Shown here piece by piece: positions 35,011-43,077 of a DNA stretch of 64,000 nucleotides (position 1 is the stretch's first letter; each line of letters opens with the position of its first letter). Position numbers and translations under genes: made by a program. The stretch covers positions 1 to 64,000 of the forward strand of contig JAFQLS010000027.1 in NCBI GenBank assembly GCA_017396555.1, read 5' to 3'. Origin of the DNA: Lachnospiraceae bacterium (GTDB taxonomy: Bacteria; Bacillota; Clostridia; Lachnospirales; Lachnospiraceae). Under the pieces are notes generated by a model. The model ran no database searches. It was not told the origin of the DNA and saw nothing but the letters and a program-made list of their open reading frames with translations.

Positions 35011-36060
35011 ATGGATATGCATAATGAAAAAATCAGCAAAATAATGAAAGTATTTTCAACTCCAAGAGAGATTTATTATGCATCATCCAAGAAAATGTTA
35101 GCATCAGGTGTGCTGAGTGAAACTGATATAGAGAGAATTTGTAAATCCAGAAAAGAATACTCTTTTGATAAGGAAAAGGAGAAGCTAATAAAACATAATA
35201 TCAGATTTGTTTCTATAGAAAGTGTATTATATCCTGATAAATTGAAAAATATATATAATCCACCATATGGCTTGTTCTTTAGGGGAAATATTATTGATAG
35301 TAAGAGACCGGCAGTTGCGATTATAGGAGCAAGGAATTGTACAGAATACGGTAAAATGGTGGCTGAGCATATTTCAGAGGTATTAAGCTATAATAATATT
35401 AGCGTAATAAGTGGTATGGCAAGAGGAATTGATTCAAGTGCGCATAAGGGAGCTATCAGGAATAACGGAGAAACGTATGCAGTACTGGGGTGTGGAGTTG
35501 ATGTATGTTATCCGAATGAAAATATAAATATGTATTTTAAGATACAAAATAAAGGAGGTATAATATCTGAATATCCAGTAGGCTCTGAACCATTAAGATG
35601 GCATTTTCCGGCAAGAAATAGAATTATTAGCGGGTTGGCAGATGTAATAGTTATAGTCGAAGCAAAGGAAAAGAGTGGTTCGCTAATTACAGCAGAATAT
35701 GCTCTTGAACAGGGAAAAGATATTTATGCTGTTCCGGGGAGGGTTTCAGATGAATTATCAAAGGGGTGTAATGCCTTAATAAAAGCGGGTGCAGAGTTGT
35801 TTAATACACCGGAAGATGTAATTGAACATTTAAGAATTAAGTATCCTTTAAGTGAACAAATTTTAAAAAAAGAAAAATATGCTATTGCAAAAGAATTTGA
35901 AGTGTTGTATAGTGGACTAGATTTGAGCCCTAAAAATTTGAACACTATAATAGAAGAAACAGGGTTAACCAGTGAGGAAATTTTAGAAAAATTACTTAAG
36001 ATGCAGCTCATGAATCTGGTAGAAGAACCAATTAAAGGATATTACGTTAGAAAGTTTTGA
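35011..36060 (+). CDS. dprA: DNA-processing protein DprA/Smf
   Basis: Single-strand DNA-binding protein that loads RecA onto incoming DNA. The Rossmann-like DprA core is clear: PAVAIIGARNCTEYG, SGMARGIDSSAHKGAI, AVLGCGVDVCYP, GGIISEYPVG, FPARNRIISGLAD, VIVEAKEKSGSLITAEYALEQG. The C-terminal winged-helix-like region is also present. The coordinates begin at the first ordinary start (ATG 35011), but there is no ribosome-binding site there and the conserved N-terminal QYWLWLVNI lies in frame just upstream, preceded by GAGGTG at 34965-34970 and an ATA at 34978. The true start is therefore probably that ATA, giving 360 residues. It follows comM and precedes topA, the order known from B. subtilis (smf-topA). 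Confidence 0.92.
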   Translation: MDMHNEKISKIMKVFSTPREIYYASSKKMLASGVLSETDIERICKSRKEYSFDKEKEKLIKHNIRFVSIESVLYPDKLKNIYNPPYGLFFRGNIIDSKRPAVAIIGARNCTEYGKMVAEHISEVLSYNNISVISGMARGIDSSAHKGAIRNNGETYAVLGCGVDVCYPNENINMYFKIQNKGGIISEYPVGSEPLRWHFPARNRIISGLADVIVIVEAKEKSGSLITAEYALEQGKDIYAVPGRVSDELSKGCNALIKAGAELFNTPEDVIEHLRIKYPLSEQILKKEKYAIAKEFEVLYSGLDLSPKNLNTIIEETGLTSEEILEKLLKMQLMNLVEEPIKGYYVRKF

Positions 36061-36087
36061 TAAATTATTTAGAAGGGAAATAGAAAA

Positions 36088-38157
36088 ATGGCAAAGAATT
36101 TAGTAATCGTTGAGTCACCTGCAAAAGTAAAGACAATAAAGAAGTTTTTAGGAAGTAATTATACTGTTGTTGCTTCAAATGGTCATGTTAGAGATTTACC
36201 TAAGAGCACAATGGGGCTTGATATTGAAAATGATTATGAACCTAAATATATTACTATAAGGGGAAAAGGTGACAAACTTGCAGAATTAAGAAAAGAGGTT
36301 AAGAAGGCAGATAAAGTTTATCTGGCAACTGACCCGGATAGAGAAGGAGAAGCTATCTCATGGCATTTGGCTGCGGCTCTTAATCTTGATTCTAAGAAGA
36401 TGAAGAGAATTACATTTAATGAGATTACTAAAAATGCAGTTAAGGCATCAATTAAATCACCAAGAGCAATTGATTTGTCTCTCGTTGATTCACAACAGAC
36501 AAGAAGAATTCTTGATAGAATGGTTGGATATAGTATAAGTCCTGTATTGTGGAAAAAAGTAAAGAGAGGACTAAGTGCAGGAAGAGTGCAGTCTGTTGCA
36601 CTGAGAATGATTTGTGACAGAGAAGATGAGATTAATGCATTTATTCCGGAAGAATATTGGTCTCTTGATGCAAAGTTCTTATTAGAAGGTCAGAAGAAAC
36701 CTATTGTTGCAAAATACTATGGTACAACAGAAGGAAAAAAAGAATTAAAATCAGAAAAAGAAGTTGAAAATATTCTTAACGATTTAAAGAAGACAGATTA
36801 TTTTATAAAAGAAGTTAAGAGAGGAGAAAGAGTAAAGAAGGCACCTCTTCCGTTTATAACAAGTACACTTCAACAGGAGGCATCTAAAACTCTTAATTTT
36901 TCTACACAGAAAACAATGAGAATAGCACAGCAGTTATATGAAGGTGTTGATATAAAAGGTAAAGGCACAATTGGTTTAATAACATACTTGAGAACTGATT
37001 CTATAAGAGTTTCGGATGAAGCTAAAATAATGGCGAAGGATTTTATAGAAAGTAATTATGGTGCTGATTATGTAGCACAGGAAGAGTTGAAAAAAAAGAC
37101 TGAAGGTAAGATTCAGGATGCGCATGAATCTATTAGACCTACAAATCTTGATCTCACTCCGACTGTAGTTAAAGATCAGTTGCCAAGAGATGCGTTTAGA
37201 TTATATCAGTTGATTTGGAAAAGATTTGTTGCAAGTAGAATGACAGCAGCAAAGTATGAAACTATTTCTATAAAAATACAAGGTGGAGAGCATTTGTTTA
37301 GTGCTGCAACATCTAAAATGCTTTTTGATGGTTTTATGTCAGTATATGTTTCCTCTGACGATAAGGAAGAAGCTAATAATGTGATGTTAAGTAAAATTGA
37401 TAAGGATACCAATATAGAATTTGATGAATTTGAATCCAAACAGCATTTTACACAGCCACCGGCCCATTATACAGAAGCAGCTTTGGTTAAGGCTTTGGAA
37501 GAACAGGGGATAGGAAGACCTAGTACATATGCTCCTACTATTTCAACAATAATAGCAAGAAGATATGTAGCTAAGGAAAATAAGAACTTATATGTAACAG
37601 AATTGGGTGAGGCTGTTAATGATATTATGAAAGCATCATTTCCGGTTATAGTAGATATGAGTTTTACGGCTAATCTTGAGAGCTTGCTTGATAAGATTGA
37701 AGAGGGTGTTATTCCTTGGAAAACAGTTGTAAGAAACTTTTATCCTGATTTGGCAGAGGCTGTAAAGATTGCTGAGGAAGAATTAGAAAAAATTGAAATA
37801 AGAGATGAGGAAACGGATGTAAAATGTGAATTGTGTGGTAGAAATATGGTTATTAAATATGGACCACATGGTAAATTTATGGCATGTCCGGGATTCCCTG
37901 AATGTAAGAATACAAAGCCTTATTTTGAAAAGATAGGTGTTCCTTGTCCTATATGCGGAAAGGATGTAGTAATTAAGAAGACTAAAAAGGGAAGAAAATA
38001 TTTTGGATGTGAGAATAATCCTGAATGTGATTTTATCTCTTGGCAGCCACCACTTGTTGAAAAATGTCCGGAATGTGGCAAATATATGTTGAAAAAGGGT
38101 AACAAAGCGGTATGTTCAGATGAACAGTGCGGCTATTCAGAAGAGATAAAAAAATAG
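36088..38157 (+). CDS. topA: DNA topoisomerase I
   Basis: Type IA topoisomerase that relaxes negative supercoils. The Toprim domain is at the N terminus (VESPAKVKTIKKFLGSNY; ATDPDREGEAISWH), the active-site tyrosine is in YLRTDSIRVSDEA (about Y300), and GIGRPSTYAPTISTI follows. Three C4 zinc ribbons close the protein (CELCGRNM..CPGFPEC; CPICGKDV..CENNPEC; CPECGKYM..CSDEQC). The 689-residue length is standard for Firmicutes. The gene is 27 bases after dprA and ten before codY; the trmFO, xerC and hslVU genes that lie between topA and codY in Bacillus are absent. Confidence 0.97.
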   Translation: MAKNLVIVESPAKVKTIKKFLGSNYTVVASNGHVRDLPKSTMGLDIENDYEPKYITIRGKGDKLAELRKEVKKADKVYLATDPDREGEAISWHLAAALNLDSKKMKRITFNEITKNAVKASIKSPRAIDLSLVDSQQTRRILDRMVGYSISPVLWKKVKRGLSAGRVQSVALRMICDREDEINAFIPEEYWSLDAKFLLEGQKKPIVAKYYGTTEGKKELKSEKEVENILNDLKKTDYFIKEVKRGERVKKAPLPFITSTLQQEASKTLNFSTQKTMRIAQQLYEGVDIKGKGTIGLITYLRTDSIRVSDEAKIMAKDFIESNYGADYVAQEELKKKTEGKIQDAHESIRPTNLDLTPTVVKDQLPRDAFRLYQLIWKRFVASRMTAAKYETISIKIQGGEHLFSAATSKMLFDGFMSVYVSSDDKEEANNVMLSKIDKDTNIEFDEFESKQHFTQPPAHYTEAALVKALEEQGIGRPSTYAPTISTIIARRYVAKENKNLYVTELGEAVNDIMKASFPVIVDMSFTANLESLLDKIEEGVIPWKTVVRNFYPDLAEAVKIAEEELEKIEIRDEETDVKCELCGRNMVIKYGPHGKFMACPGFPECKNTKPYFEKIGVPCPICGKDVVIKKTKKGRKYFGCENNPECDFISWQPPLVEKCPECGKYMLKKGNKAVCSDEQCGYSEEIKK

Positions 38158-38167
38158 GAAAAGGAAA

Positions 38168-38935
38168 ATGGGTGTACAATTATTAGATAAGACGAGAAAA
38201 TTAAATAATTTACTTCATAACAACAGTTCTAATAAAGTTGTTTTTAATGATATGTGTGATGTATTGAGTGATGTGTTGGCATCAAGAACGTTGATTTTGA
38301 GCAAAAAGGGTAAACTGTTGGGTTATAGCATAAGTGTTGAAATGGGAAATGGAGAAAAACTCATACCTTCAAGGGTTGGAGAATTTGTTGACAAGGATTT
38401 GAATGAACGTTTGTTGGAGATTCTTTCTACTAAAGAGAATGTAAATTTGGAAACGTTGGGGTTTGAAGGAAAGTTTACTGATTTGTATAATGCTATTGTA
38501 ACGCCAATTAGTATTGCCGGAGAGCGATATGGTACGATGTTTGCATATCGTGCAGATAAGAAATATAATATAGATGATATTATATTGAGTGAATATGGTG
38601 CCACGATTGCAGGATTAGAATTAATAAGATCTCATAACGAAGAAACAGAAGAAATTTATCGTAATTCAAATATAGTTTCAGCTGCAGTTGCTACATTATC
38701 ATCATCGGAAAAAGAGGCTATATGTGAGATAATGAAAAAAATCAGAAGTGAAAAAAGCGAGTTGATTATTGCTAGTAGAATTTCGCAGGAAACAGGTATT
38801 ACACGTTCTATTATAGTCAATGCATTAAGAAAGCTTGAAAGTGCAGGCGTAATAAAATGCAAGGGGGCTGGTATGAAGGGAACGCGAATACGAGTATTGA
38901 ATACAGCTATTTACAGTCAGCTTGGAATTATTTAG
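38168..38935 (+). CDS. codY: GTP-sensing transcriptional pleiotropic repressor CodY
   Basis: Global regulator that senses branched-chain amino acids and GTP and represses genes for nutrient scavenging, competence and motility in rich medium. The N-terminal GAF domain (MGVQLLDKTRKLNNLLHNN start, LASRTLILSKKGKLLGYS, SRVGEFVDKDLNERLLEI) and the C-terminal winged helix ASRISQETGITRSIIVNALRKLESAGVIKCKGAGMKG match CodY closely. Length of 255 residues is typical. It sits directly before the flagellar operon as in B. subtilis, where CodY represses fla/che. It is the last gene of the comM transcription unit; a promoter and terminator lie in the 260-base gap after it. Confidence 0.97.
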   Translation: MGVQLLDKTRKLNNLLHNNSSNKVVFNDMCDVLSDVLASRTLILSKKGKLLGYSISVEMGNGEKLIPSRVGEFVDKDLNERLLEILSTKENVNLETLGFEGKFTDLYNAIVTPISIAGERYGTMFAYRADKKYNIDDIILSEYGATIAGLELIRSHNEETEEIYRNSNIVSAAVATLSSSEKEAICEIMKKIRSEKSELIIASRISQETGITRSIIVNALRKLESAGVIKCKGAGMKGTRIRVLNTAIYSQLGII

Positions 38936-38953
38936 TAATATATATGAAAACTA

Positions 38954-38982
38954 TTGAAAAATATGTCGAATTGTATTAAAAT
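38954..38982 (+). promoter_or_regulatory. Sigma-A-type promoter just after codY
   Basis: TTGAAA (38954-38959), a 17-base spacer and TAAAAT (38977-38982), each one base off consensus. It starts 18 bases after the codY stop codon. A transcript would begin near 38989 and meet the hairpin terminator ending at 39062. Confidence 0.55.
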
Positions 38983-38988
38983 ATATGT

Positions 38989-39062
38989 ATCAGATGACAT
39001 AAAAGGAATTAGTACTGTCTTCAAAATGCAAAAGGATTTGCAGTTCTGAGGGCAGTTTTTTT
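38989..39062 (+). ncRNA. Candidate short untranslated RNA between codY and flgB
   Basis: The interval from the predicted start of the promoter at 38954-38982 to the T-run at 39056-39062 is about 74 bases, contains no open reading frame of note and ends in a two-part hairpin. It could be a small RNA gene or an attenuated leader ahead of the flagellar operon. It might equally be only the codY 3' end with a chance AT-rich promoter match. I do not recognise a known riboswitch in it. Confidence 0.3.
39014..39062 (+). terminator. Rho-independent terminator after codY
   Basis: An outer stem of nine pairs (39014-39022 with 39048-39056, two G-U) encloses an inner hairpin TGCAAA/TTTGCA (39027-39032 with 39037-39042). 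A run of T through 39062 follows. It separates codY from the flagellar promoter at 39098. Confidence 0.8.
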
Positions 39063-39097
39063 ATTGTAATATTATTGTGATAGAGAGCAAAATGCAC

Positions 39098-39126
39098 TTG
39101 ATATTTTGGTGTAAAAATTTTATAAT
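39098..39126 (+). promoter_or_regulatory. Main sigma-A promoter of the flagellar operon
   Basis: TTGATA (39098-39103), exactly 17 bases, then a perfect TATAAT (39121-39126). Transcription should begin near 39133, giving a 63-base leader to flgB. Overlapping it, TAAA (39126-39129) and GTCGAAAA (39144-39151) with 14-base spacing loosely resemble a sigma-28 promoter. The spacer and -10 contain AATTTTATAATAAAA, which matches the CodY box at 10 of 15 positions, a weak match in AT-rich DNA. Confidence 0.7.
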
Positions 39127-39195
39127 AAAAAGAGTGTTATTTTGTCGAAAATGTAATGTTGAATATAAATAAACTTGTAGGATAGGAGGTTTGCT

Positions 39196-39591
39196 ATGAT
39201 TAGTTCAAGTATTTATAATTATGTTAATGTTCTTGATAAGGCAGCAGATGCAAGTTGGTTAAGAAATGAAGTAATATCAAATAATATAGCTAATGCAACT
39301 ACGCCTAATTTTAAAAGGAAAGACGTGGAATTTGAAGAATATCTCAGAGAAGAATTAGTAGGTGCGGAATCAGCAACACTTAATGCAACAGTTGCAGGTG
39401 TGGAATTAGGACATTTGGATGCTCGTTCATATGTAGATATGACAGAACTTTCGTACAGGCTTGATGGAAATAATGTTGATATTGATACGGAGAATGTGGA
39501 ACTTGCATCAAACCAAATAAAGTATAATACTATTCTTGAGAGTATAACTCATCAGTTTAGTTTAATAAAGACGGCATTAACAACATCGTAA
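39196..39591 (+). CDS. flgB: Flagellar basal-body rod protein FlgB
   Basis: Proximal rod subunit, 131 residues. The N-terminal Flg_bb_rod motif NEVISNNIANATTPNFKRKDVEFEE is characteristic, and the C terminus QIKYNTILESITHQFSLIKTAL is the conserved FlgB end. GGAGG lies six bases before the ATG. It is the first gene of the flagellar operon, as in B. subtilis (codY-flgB). Confidence 0.96.
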   Translation: MISSSIYNYVNVLDKAADASWLRNEVISNNIANATTPNFKRKDVEFEEYLREELVGAESATLNATVAGVELGHLDARSYVDMTELSYRLDGNNVDIDTENVELASNQIKYNTILESITHQFSLIKTALTTS

Positions 39592-39613
39592 AAAGTCAGA
39601 ATGGAGGTAGCAT

Positions 39614-40051
39614 ATGGGATTATTTACATCATTTAACATCAATGCTTCAGGGATGACAGCACAAAGATTACGTTCGGATACGATTTCGGCTAATATAGCT
39701 AATGTAAATACGACGAATACAGGTGATGGAACACCTTATAGAAGAAAAACTGTAGTTTTTACAGAAAAAGGAACCAGCACGTTCAATAATAAATTACTTA
39801 CAGCACAGGGGTATGTTGGTTCAGGAGTTAAGGTTTCTGCAATAGTTGAAGATACAGAAACCGAAATGAACAAGGTTTATGATCCGGCACATCCGGATGC
39901 GGACGAAGATGGATATGTTACATATCCTAATGTTAATATTGTAACAGAGATGACAAATATGATTGATGCATCTCGTGCATACGAAGCGAATGTAACAGCT
40001 TTTGGTGCCAGCAAGGCTATGGCATTAAAGGGATTAGAGATAGGAAAATAA
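39614..40051 (+). CDS. flgC: Flagellar basal-body rod protein FlgC
   Basis: Rod protein of 145 residues. The N terminus FNINASGMTAQRLRSDTISANIANVNTT is the rod signature; YVTYPNVNIVTEMTNMIDASRAYEANVTAF near the end is the FlgC-specific C-terminal motif. GGAGG is seven bases before the ATG. It follows flgB by 22 bases and is followed by fliE, the standard order. FlgC assembles with FlgB, FlgF/G and FliE between MS ring and hook. Confidence 0.96.
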   Translation: MGLFTSFNINASGMTAQRLRSDTISANIANVNTTNTGDGTPYRRKTVVFTEKGTSTFNNKLLTAQGYVGSGVKVSAIVEDTETEMNKVYDPAHPDADEDGYVTYPNVNIVTEMTNMIDASRAYEANVTAFGASKAMALKGLEIGK

Positions 40052-40072
40052 TAAAGTTTGGAGGAAAAAGGT

Positions 40073-40405
40073 ATGGCTGATTTAACGTCATCAATTGGAA
40101 TAACATCAGATTATATAAACAGCGTACTTGGAACAAAATCTAAGACAGGTACCCAGACGACAAAAACAGAGACCGAACAGGCATTTTCTTCTTTATTAGA
40201 TTCTGCTATGCAGAGATTAAGTGAAACAAATACACTTGCTAATAACGCTGATACGGCACAGATGAATTTTGCTATGGGATACTCAGATAATACACATGAT
40301 TTAGCTATTGCACAGCAGAAAGCATCTTTATCATTGCAATATACTGTAGCAATTAAAAATCAGTTATTAGCATCATACAAAGAGATAATGAATATGCAAA
40401 TTTAG
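40073..40405 (+). CDS. fliE: Flagellar hook-basal body complex protein FliE
   Basis: Adaptor linking the MS ring to the rod, 110 residues. The C-terminal half contains the usual FliE pattern AQQKASLSLQYTVAIKNQLLASYKEIMNMQI, and FSSLLDSAMQRLSETNTLANNADTAQMNFAMG precedes it. The start at 40073 has GGAGG (40060-40064) at the right distance; an in-frame TTG at 40058 overlaps that site and is rejected. Confidence 0.95.
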   Translation: MADLTSSIGITSDYINSVLGTKSKTGTQTTKTETEQAFSSLLDSAMQRLSETNTLANNADTAQMNFAMGYSDNTHDLAIAQQKASLSLQYTVAIKNQLLASYKEIMNMQI

Positions 40406-40425
40406 CATACTAGGGAGTCAGTTGC

Positions 40426-42039
40426 ATGAACGAACAGTTGAAAAATATATTGGACAAAATCAAAGAATTTTGGAATAAATATAACAAAAAGCAAAAGACT
40501 TTAATGATAAGTATAGTAGCTGTTCTTACAGTGGCATTTGTTATTATGTATTTTGTTTTTAATAAAACTACATATGTAACCTTGGTAGAGTGTGAATCTG
40601 CTCAGATGGCTTCTTCTGTAAGAGAATGTCTTGATGGAGCAGGAATACCATATAAGATTTCGGATACATGGGTTGTTACGGTTGATAAGGCAGACAAGGT
40701 AGAAGCTGAAATGGCAATTTCAGTTGAGGGTGTAATGGCTACAGGATATTCGCTTGATGATGCGCTTAGCGGAGGTTTTGATCAGACAGAAGCAGATAAA
40801 GAGAAAAAGTATAAGGCTTATTTAGAAGATAAGATAAGACTTTCGTTAGAAAGCCTTGATTATGTAAGAAGTGCTTCGGTTTATTTGAATATACCTACCA
40901 GTAAATTAAGTGTTTTAAATTCTGACGAAGAATCATCAGCGAGTATTACTCTTAAATTGAAAAAGGATATTTCAAGTGATGTTTCTGAAAATATGGCGCA
41001 ATGGGTTGCTACTGCACTTGGAAATGATACTACAGGTTCAATTACAATTATTGATACAGAAGGCAATATGCTTTTTAGAGGAACAAATTCTGGTGACGGA
41101 GACGGATATGTAGGTAATAGCAAGAACGAAATGCGTGAAGTAGCTATGGATACGGTAGTTACTAATATCAGACAATTGTTTGAAGCTGCTAATATGTATC
41201 AGACCGTTGAAGTGTCTCCGTATCTTGATATGAACTTTGATACTGTTGAAGTTGAATCTATAATATATGATACAGGTGACAGAGAGCAGGGACCATATAC
41301 CAGCTCTTATGAATCTAACTCAGAAGGAGTGACAGGAGTTGGAGGAGTTCCGGGAACAGATTCAAATGATGAAGATATTACATATGAAATTGACACAGGT
41401 GGTAATTCTACTAGTACATATACATTGAAAAAATATGAATATGCGGTTAATCAGGTTATAGAAAGAAGAACCGGTGAAAGAGGAAAGATTGATTATACAA
41501 CATCAAGTGTAGCAATTTCAGCAAGTAGTTATGTTGTATATGATGAAGAAGTTGTTGAAGAAGCAGGACTGCTTGAGGATATGACATGGGAAGAATTTAA
41601 GACCCAGAATGCAAATAACATTGAAATAACACCGGAAGGTGAGGAGTTAGATAAGATTAAAGAGCTTATTTCTAATGCTACAGGATTTGCGGAAGATAAT
41701 ATTACAATTATGGCATATCAGATTCCTCAATTTGTAGATAAGATTCAGCCGACAGGAAGTGTTATGGATTACATTCCATATTTCTTTGCAATTGTTATAC
41801 TTGCATTACTTGCATTTGTTGTATATAAGAGTACAAGACCGGTAGAAGTTGTTGAAATGGAACCGGAATTATCAGTGGAAGCATTATTATCTTCGACAGC
41901 AGAACAACAGCGTGCGGTTGATGATATTGATCTTAATGAAAAATCTGAAACAAGAATGGCAATTGAGAAGTTTGTAGATGAGAATCCTGAAGCAGTTGCA
42001 GCATTGTTGCGTAACTGGTTAGAAGAAGGTTGGGAATAG
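40426..42039 (+). CDS. fliF: Flagellar M-ring protein FliF
   Basis: 537-residue protein forming the membrane MS ring, the first structure of the basal body. It has two membrane spans, about residues 26-46 (TLMISIVAVLTVAFVIMYFVF) and about 448-468 (DYIPYFFAIVILALLAFVVYKS), with the YscJ/FliF ring-building domain between them (SMVRS-like LDYVRSASVYLNIPTSKLSVL) and a cytoplasmic C terminus (MAIEKFVDENPEAVAALLRNWL) that binds FliG. ERRTGERGKIDYTTSSVAIS is the conserved RBM3 stretch. The cytoplasmic tail is normal in length. It is followed by fliG after 15 bases. Confidence 0.96.
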   Translation: MNEQLKNILDKIKEFWNKYNKKQKTLMISIVAVLTVAFVIMYFVFNKTTYVTLVECESAQMASSVRECLDGAGIPYKISDTWVVTVDKADKVEAEMAISVEGVMATGYSLDDALSGGFDQTEADKEKKYKAYLEDKIRLSLESLDYVRSASVYLNIPTSKLSVLNSDEESSASITLKLKKDISSDVSENMAQWVATALGNDTTGSITIIDTEGNMLFRGTNSGDGDGYVGNSKNEMREVAMDTVVTNIRQLFEAANMYQTVEVSPYLDMNFDTVEVESIIYDTGDREQGPYTSSYESNSEGVTGVGGVPGTDSNDEDITYEIDTGGNSTSTYTLKKYEYAVNQVIERRTGERGKIDYTTSSVAISASSYVVYDEEVVEEAGLLEDMTWEEFKTQNANNIEITPEGEELDKIKELISNATGFAEDNITIMAYQIPQFVDKIQPTGSVMDYIPYFFAIVILALLAFVVYKSTRPVEVVEMEPELSVEALLSSTAEQQRAVDDIDLNEKSETRMAIEKFVDENPEAVAALLRNWLEEGWE

Positions 42040-42054
42040 TAGCGGGAGGCTTAT

Positions 42055-43077
42055 ATGGCTAAAAATTATGGACAAAGCAGTGAATCACAAGGTGTACAGA
42101 AGGCGGCAATACTCCTTATTTCCTTGGGACCGGAGAAATCTGCTCAAATATTTAAACATTTAAAAGAAGATGAAATAGAAGAACTTACTTTGGAAATAGC
42201 CAATACAAGAAGTGTGTCTCCACAGGCAAAGGAAGAGGTATTAAATGAATTTTACGAAATTTGTTTGGCTCAGCAGTATATTGCAGAAGGTGGTATTGGC
42301 TATGCTAAGGAGCTTTTAGAGAAAGCACTGGGTGCGGAAAAAGCACAGGATGTTATTGGAAGACTTACAGCATCGTTACAGGTTAGACCTTTTGAATTTA
42401 TTAGAAAAACAGATGCTTCGCAGTTGCTTAACTTTATTCAGGATGAACATCCTCAGACTATTGCTCTTATTTTAGCATATTTACCGTCGATTCAGGCATC
42501 ACAGATTGTATCTGCATTACCACTCGAAAAACAGGCGGATGTTGCTAAACGTATTGCACAGATGGATAGAACATCACCGGATATTATTAAAGAAGTTGAA
42601 AAAATACTTGAGAGAAAGCTTGCATCGCTTGTTAACCAGGATTACACAATTGTTGGTGGTGTTGATGCGATTGTTGAAATTCTTAACTCTGTTGACAGAG
42701 GAACAGAAAAACATATTATGGAAAATCTGGAAATCGAAGAACCGGAACTTGCAGAAGAAATCAAGAGAAAGATGTTTGTATTCGAAGATATTCTTTCGCT
42801 TGATGATAAGACAATTCAGCGTGTACTTAGAGATGTTGATAATAATGACCTTGGAGTTGCGCTCAAAGCAGCTACAGAGGAAGTTCAGAATGTTATTTTC
42901 AACAACCTTTCAAAACGTTTGGCTGCCATGATAAAGGAAGATATGGAATTTATGGGTCCTGTACGTATGAAGGATGTAGAAGAAGCACAGCAGAAGATTG
43001 TAAATATTATAAGAAAGCTCGAGGATTCAGGAGAAATTATTGTTGCTCGTGGCGGAGGTGACGAGATAGTTGTCTAA
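42055..43077 (+). CDS. fliG: Flagellar motor switch protein FliG
   Basis: 340-residue rotor protein that contacts FliF, FliM and MotA. N domain: GVQKAAILLISLGPEKSAQIFKHLKEDEIEELTLEIA; middle EHPQTIALILAYL (EHPQ motif that binds FliM); C domain with charged helix MFVFEDILSLDDKTIQRVLRDVD that faces the stator. The end overlaps fliH by eight bases. Every expected domain is present and the length is usual. Confidence 0.97.
   Translation: MAKNYGQSSESQGVQKAAILLISLGPEKSAQIFKHLKEDEIEELTLEIANTRSVSPQAKEEVLNEFYEICLAQQYIAEGGIGYAKELLEKALGAEKAQDVIGRLTASLQVRPFEFIRKTDASQLLNFIQDEHPQTIALILAYLPSIQASQIVSALPLEKQADVAKRIAQMDRTSPDIIKEVEKILERKLASLVNQDYTIVGGVDAIVEILNSVDRGTEKHIMENLEIEEPELAEEIKRKMFVFEDILSLDDKTIQRVLRDVDNNDLGVALKAATEEVQNVIFNNLSKRLAAMIKEDMEFMGPVRMKDVEEAQQKIVNIIRKLEDSGEIIVARGGGDEIVV

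Noticed and set aside
39126-39151. Sigma-28-like promoter (TAAA, 14 bases, GTCGAAAA) before flgB
   Set aside because: It overlaps a nearly perfect sigma-A promoter, matches the -10 part at only six of eight bases and has short spacing; kept only as a note in the promoter entry.
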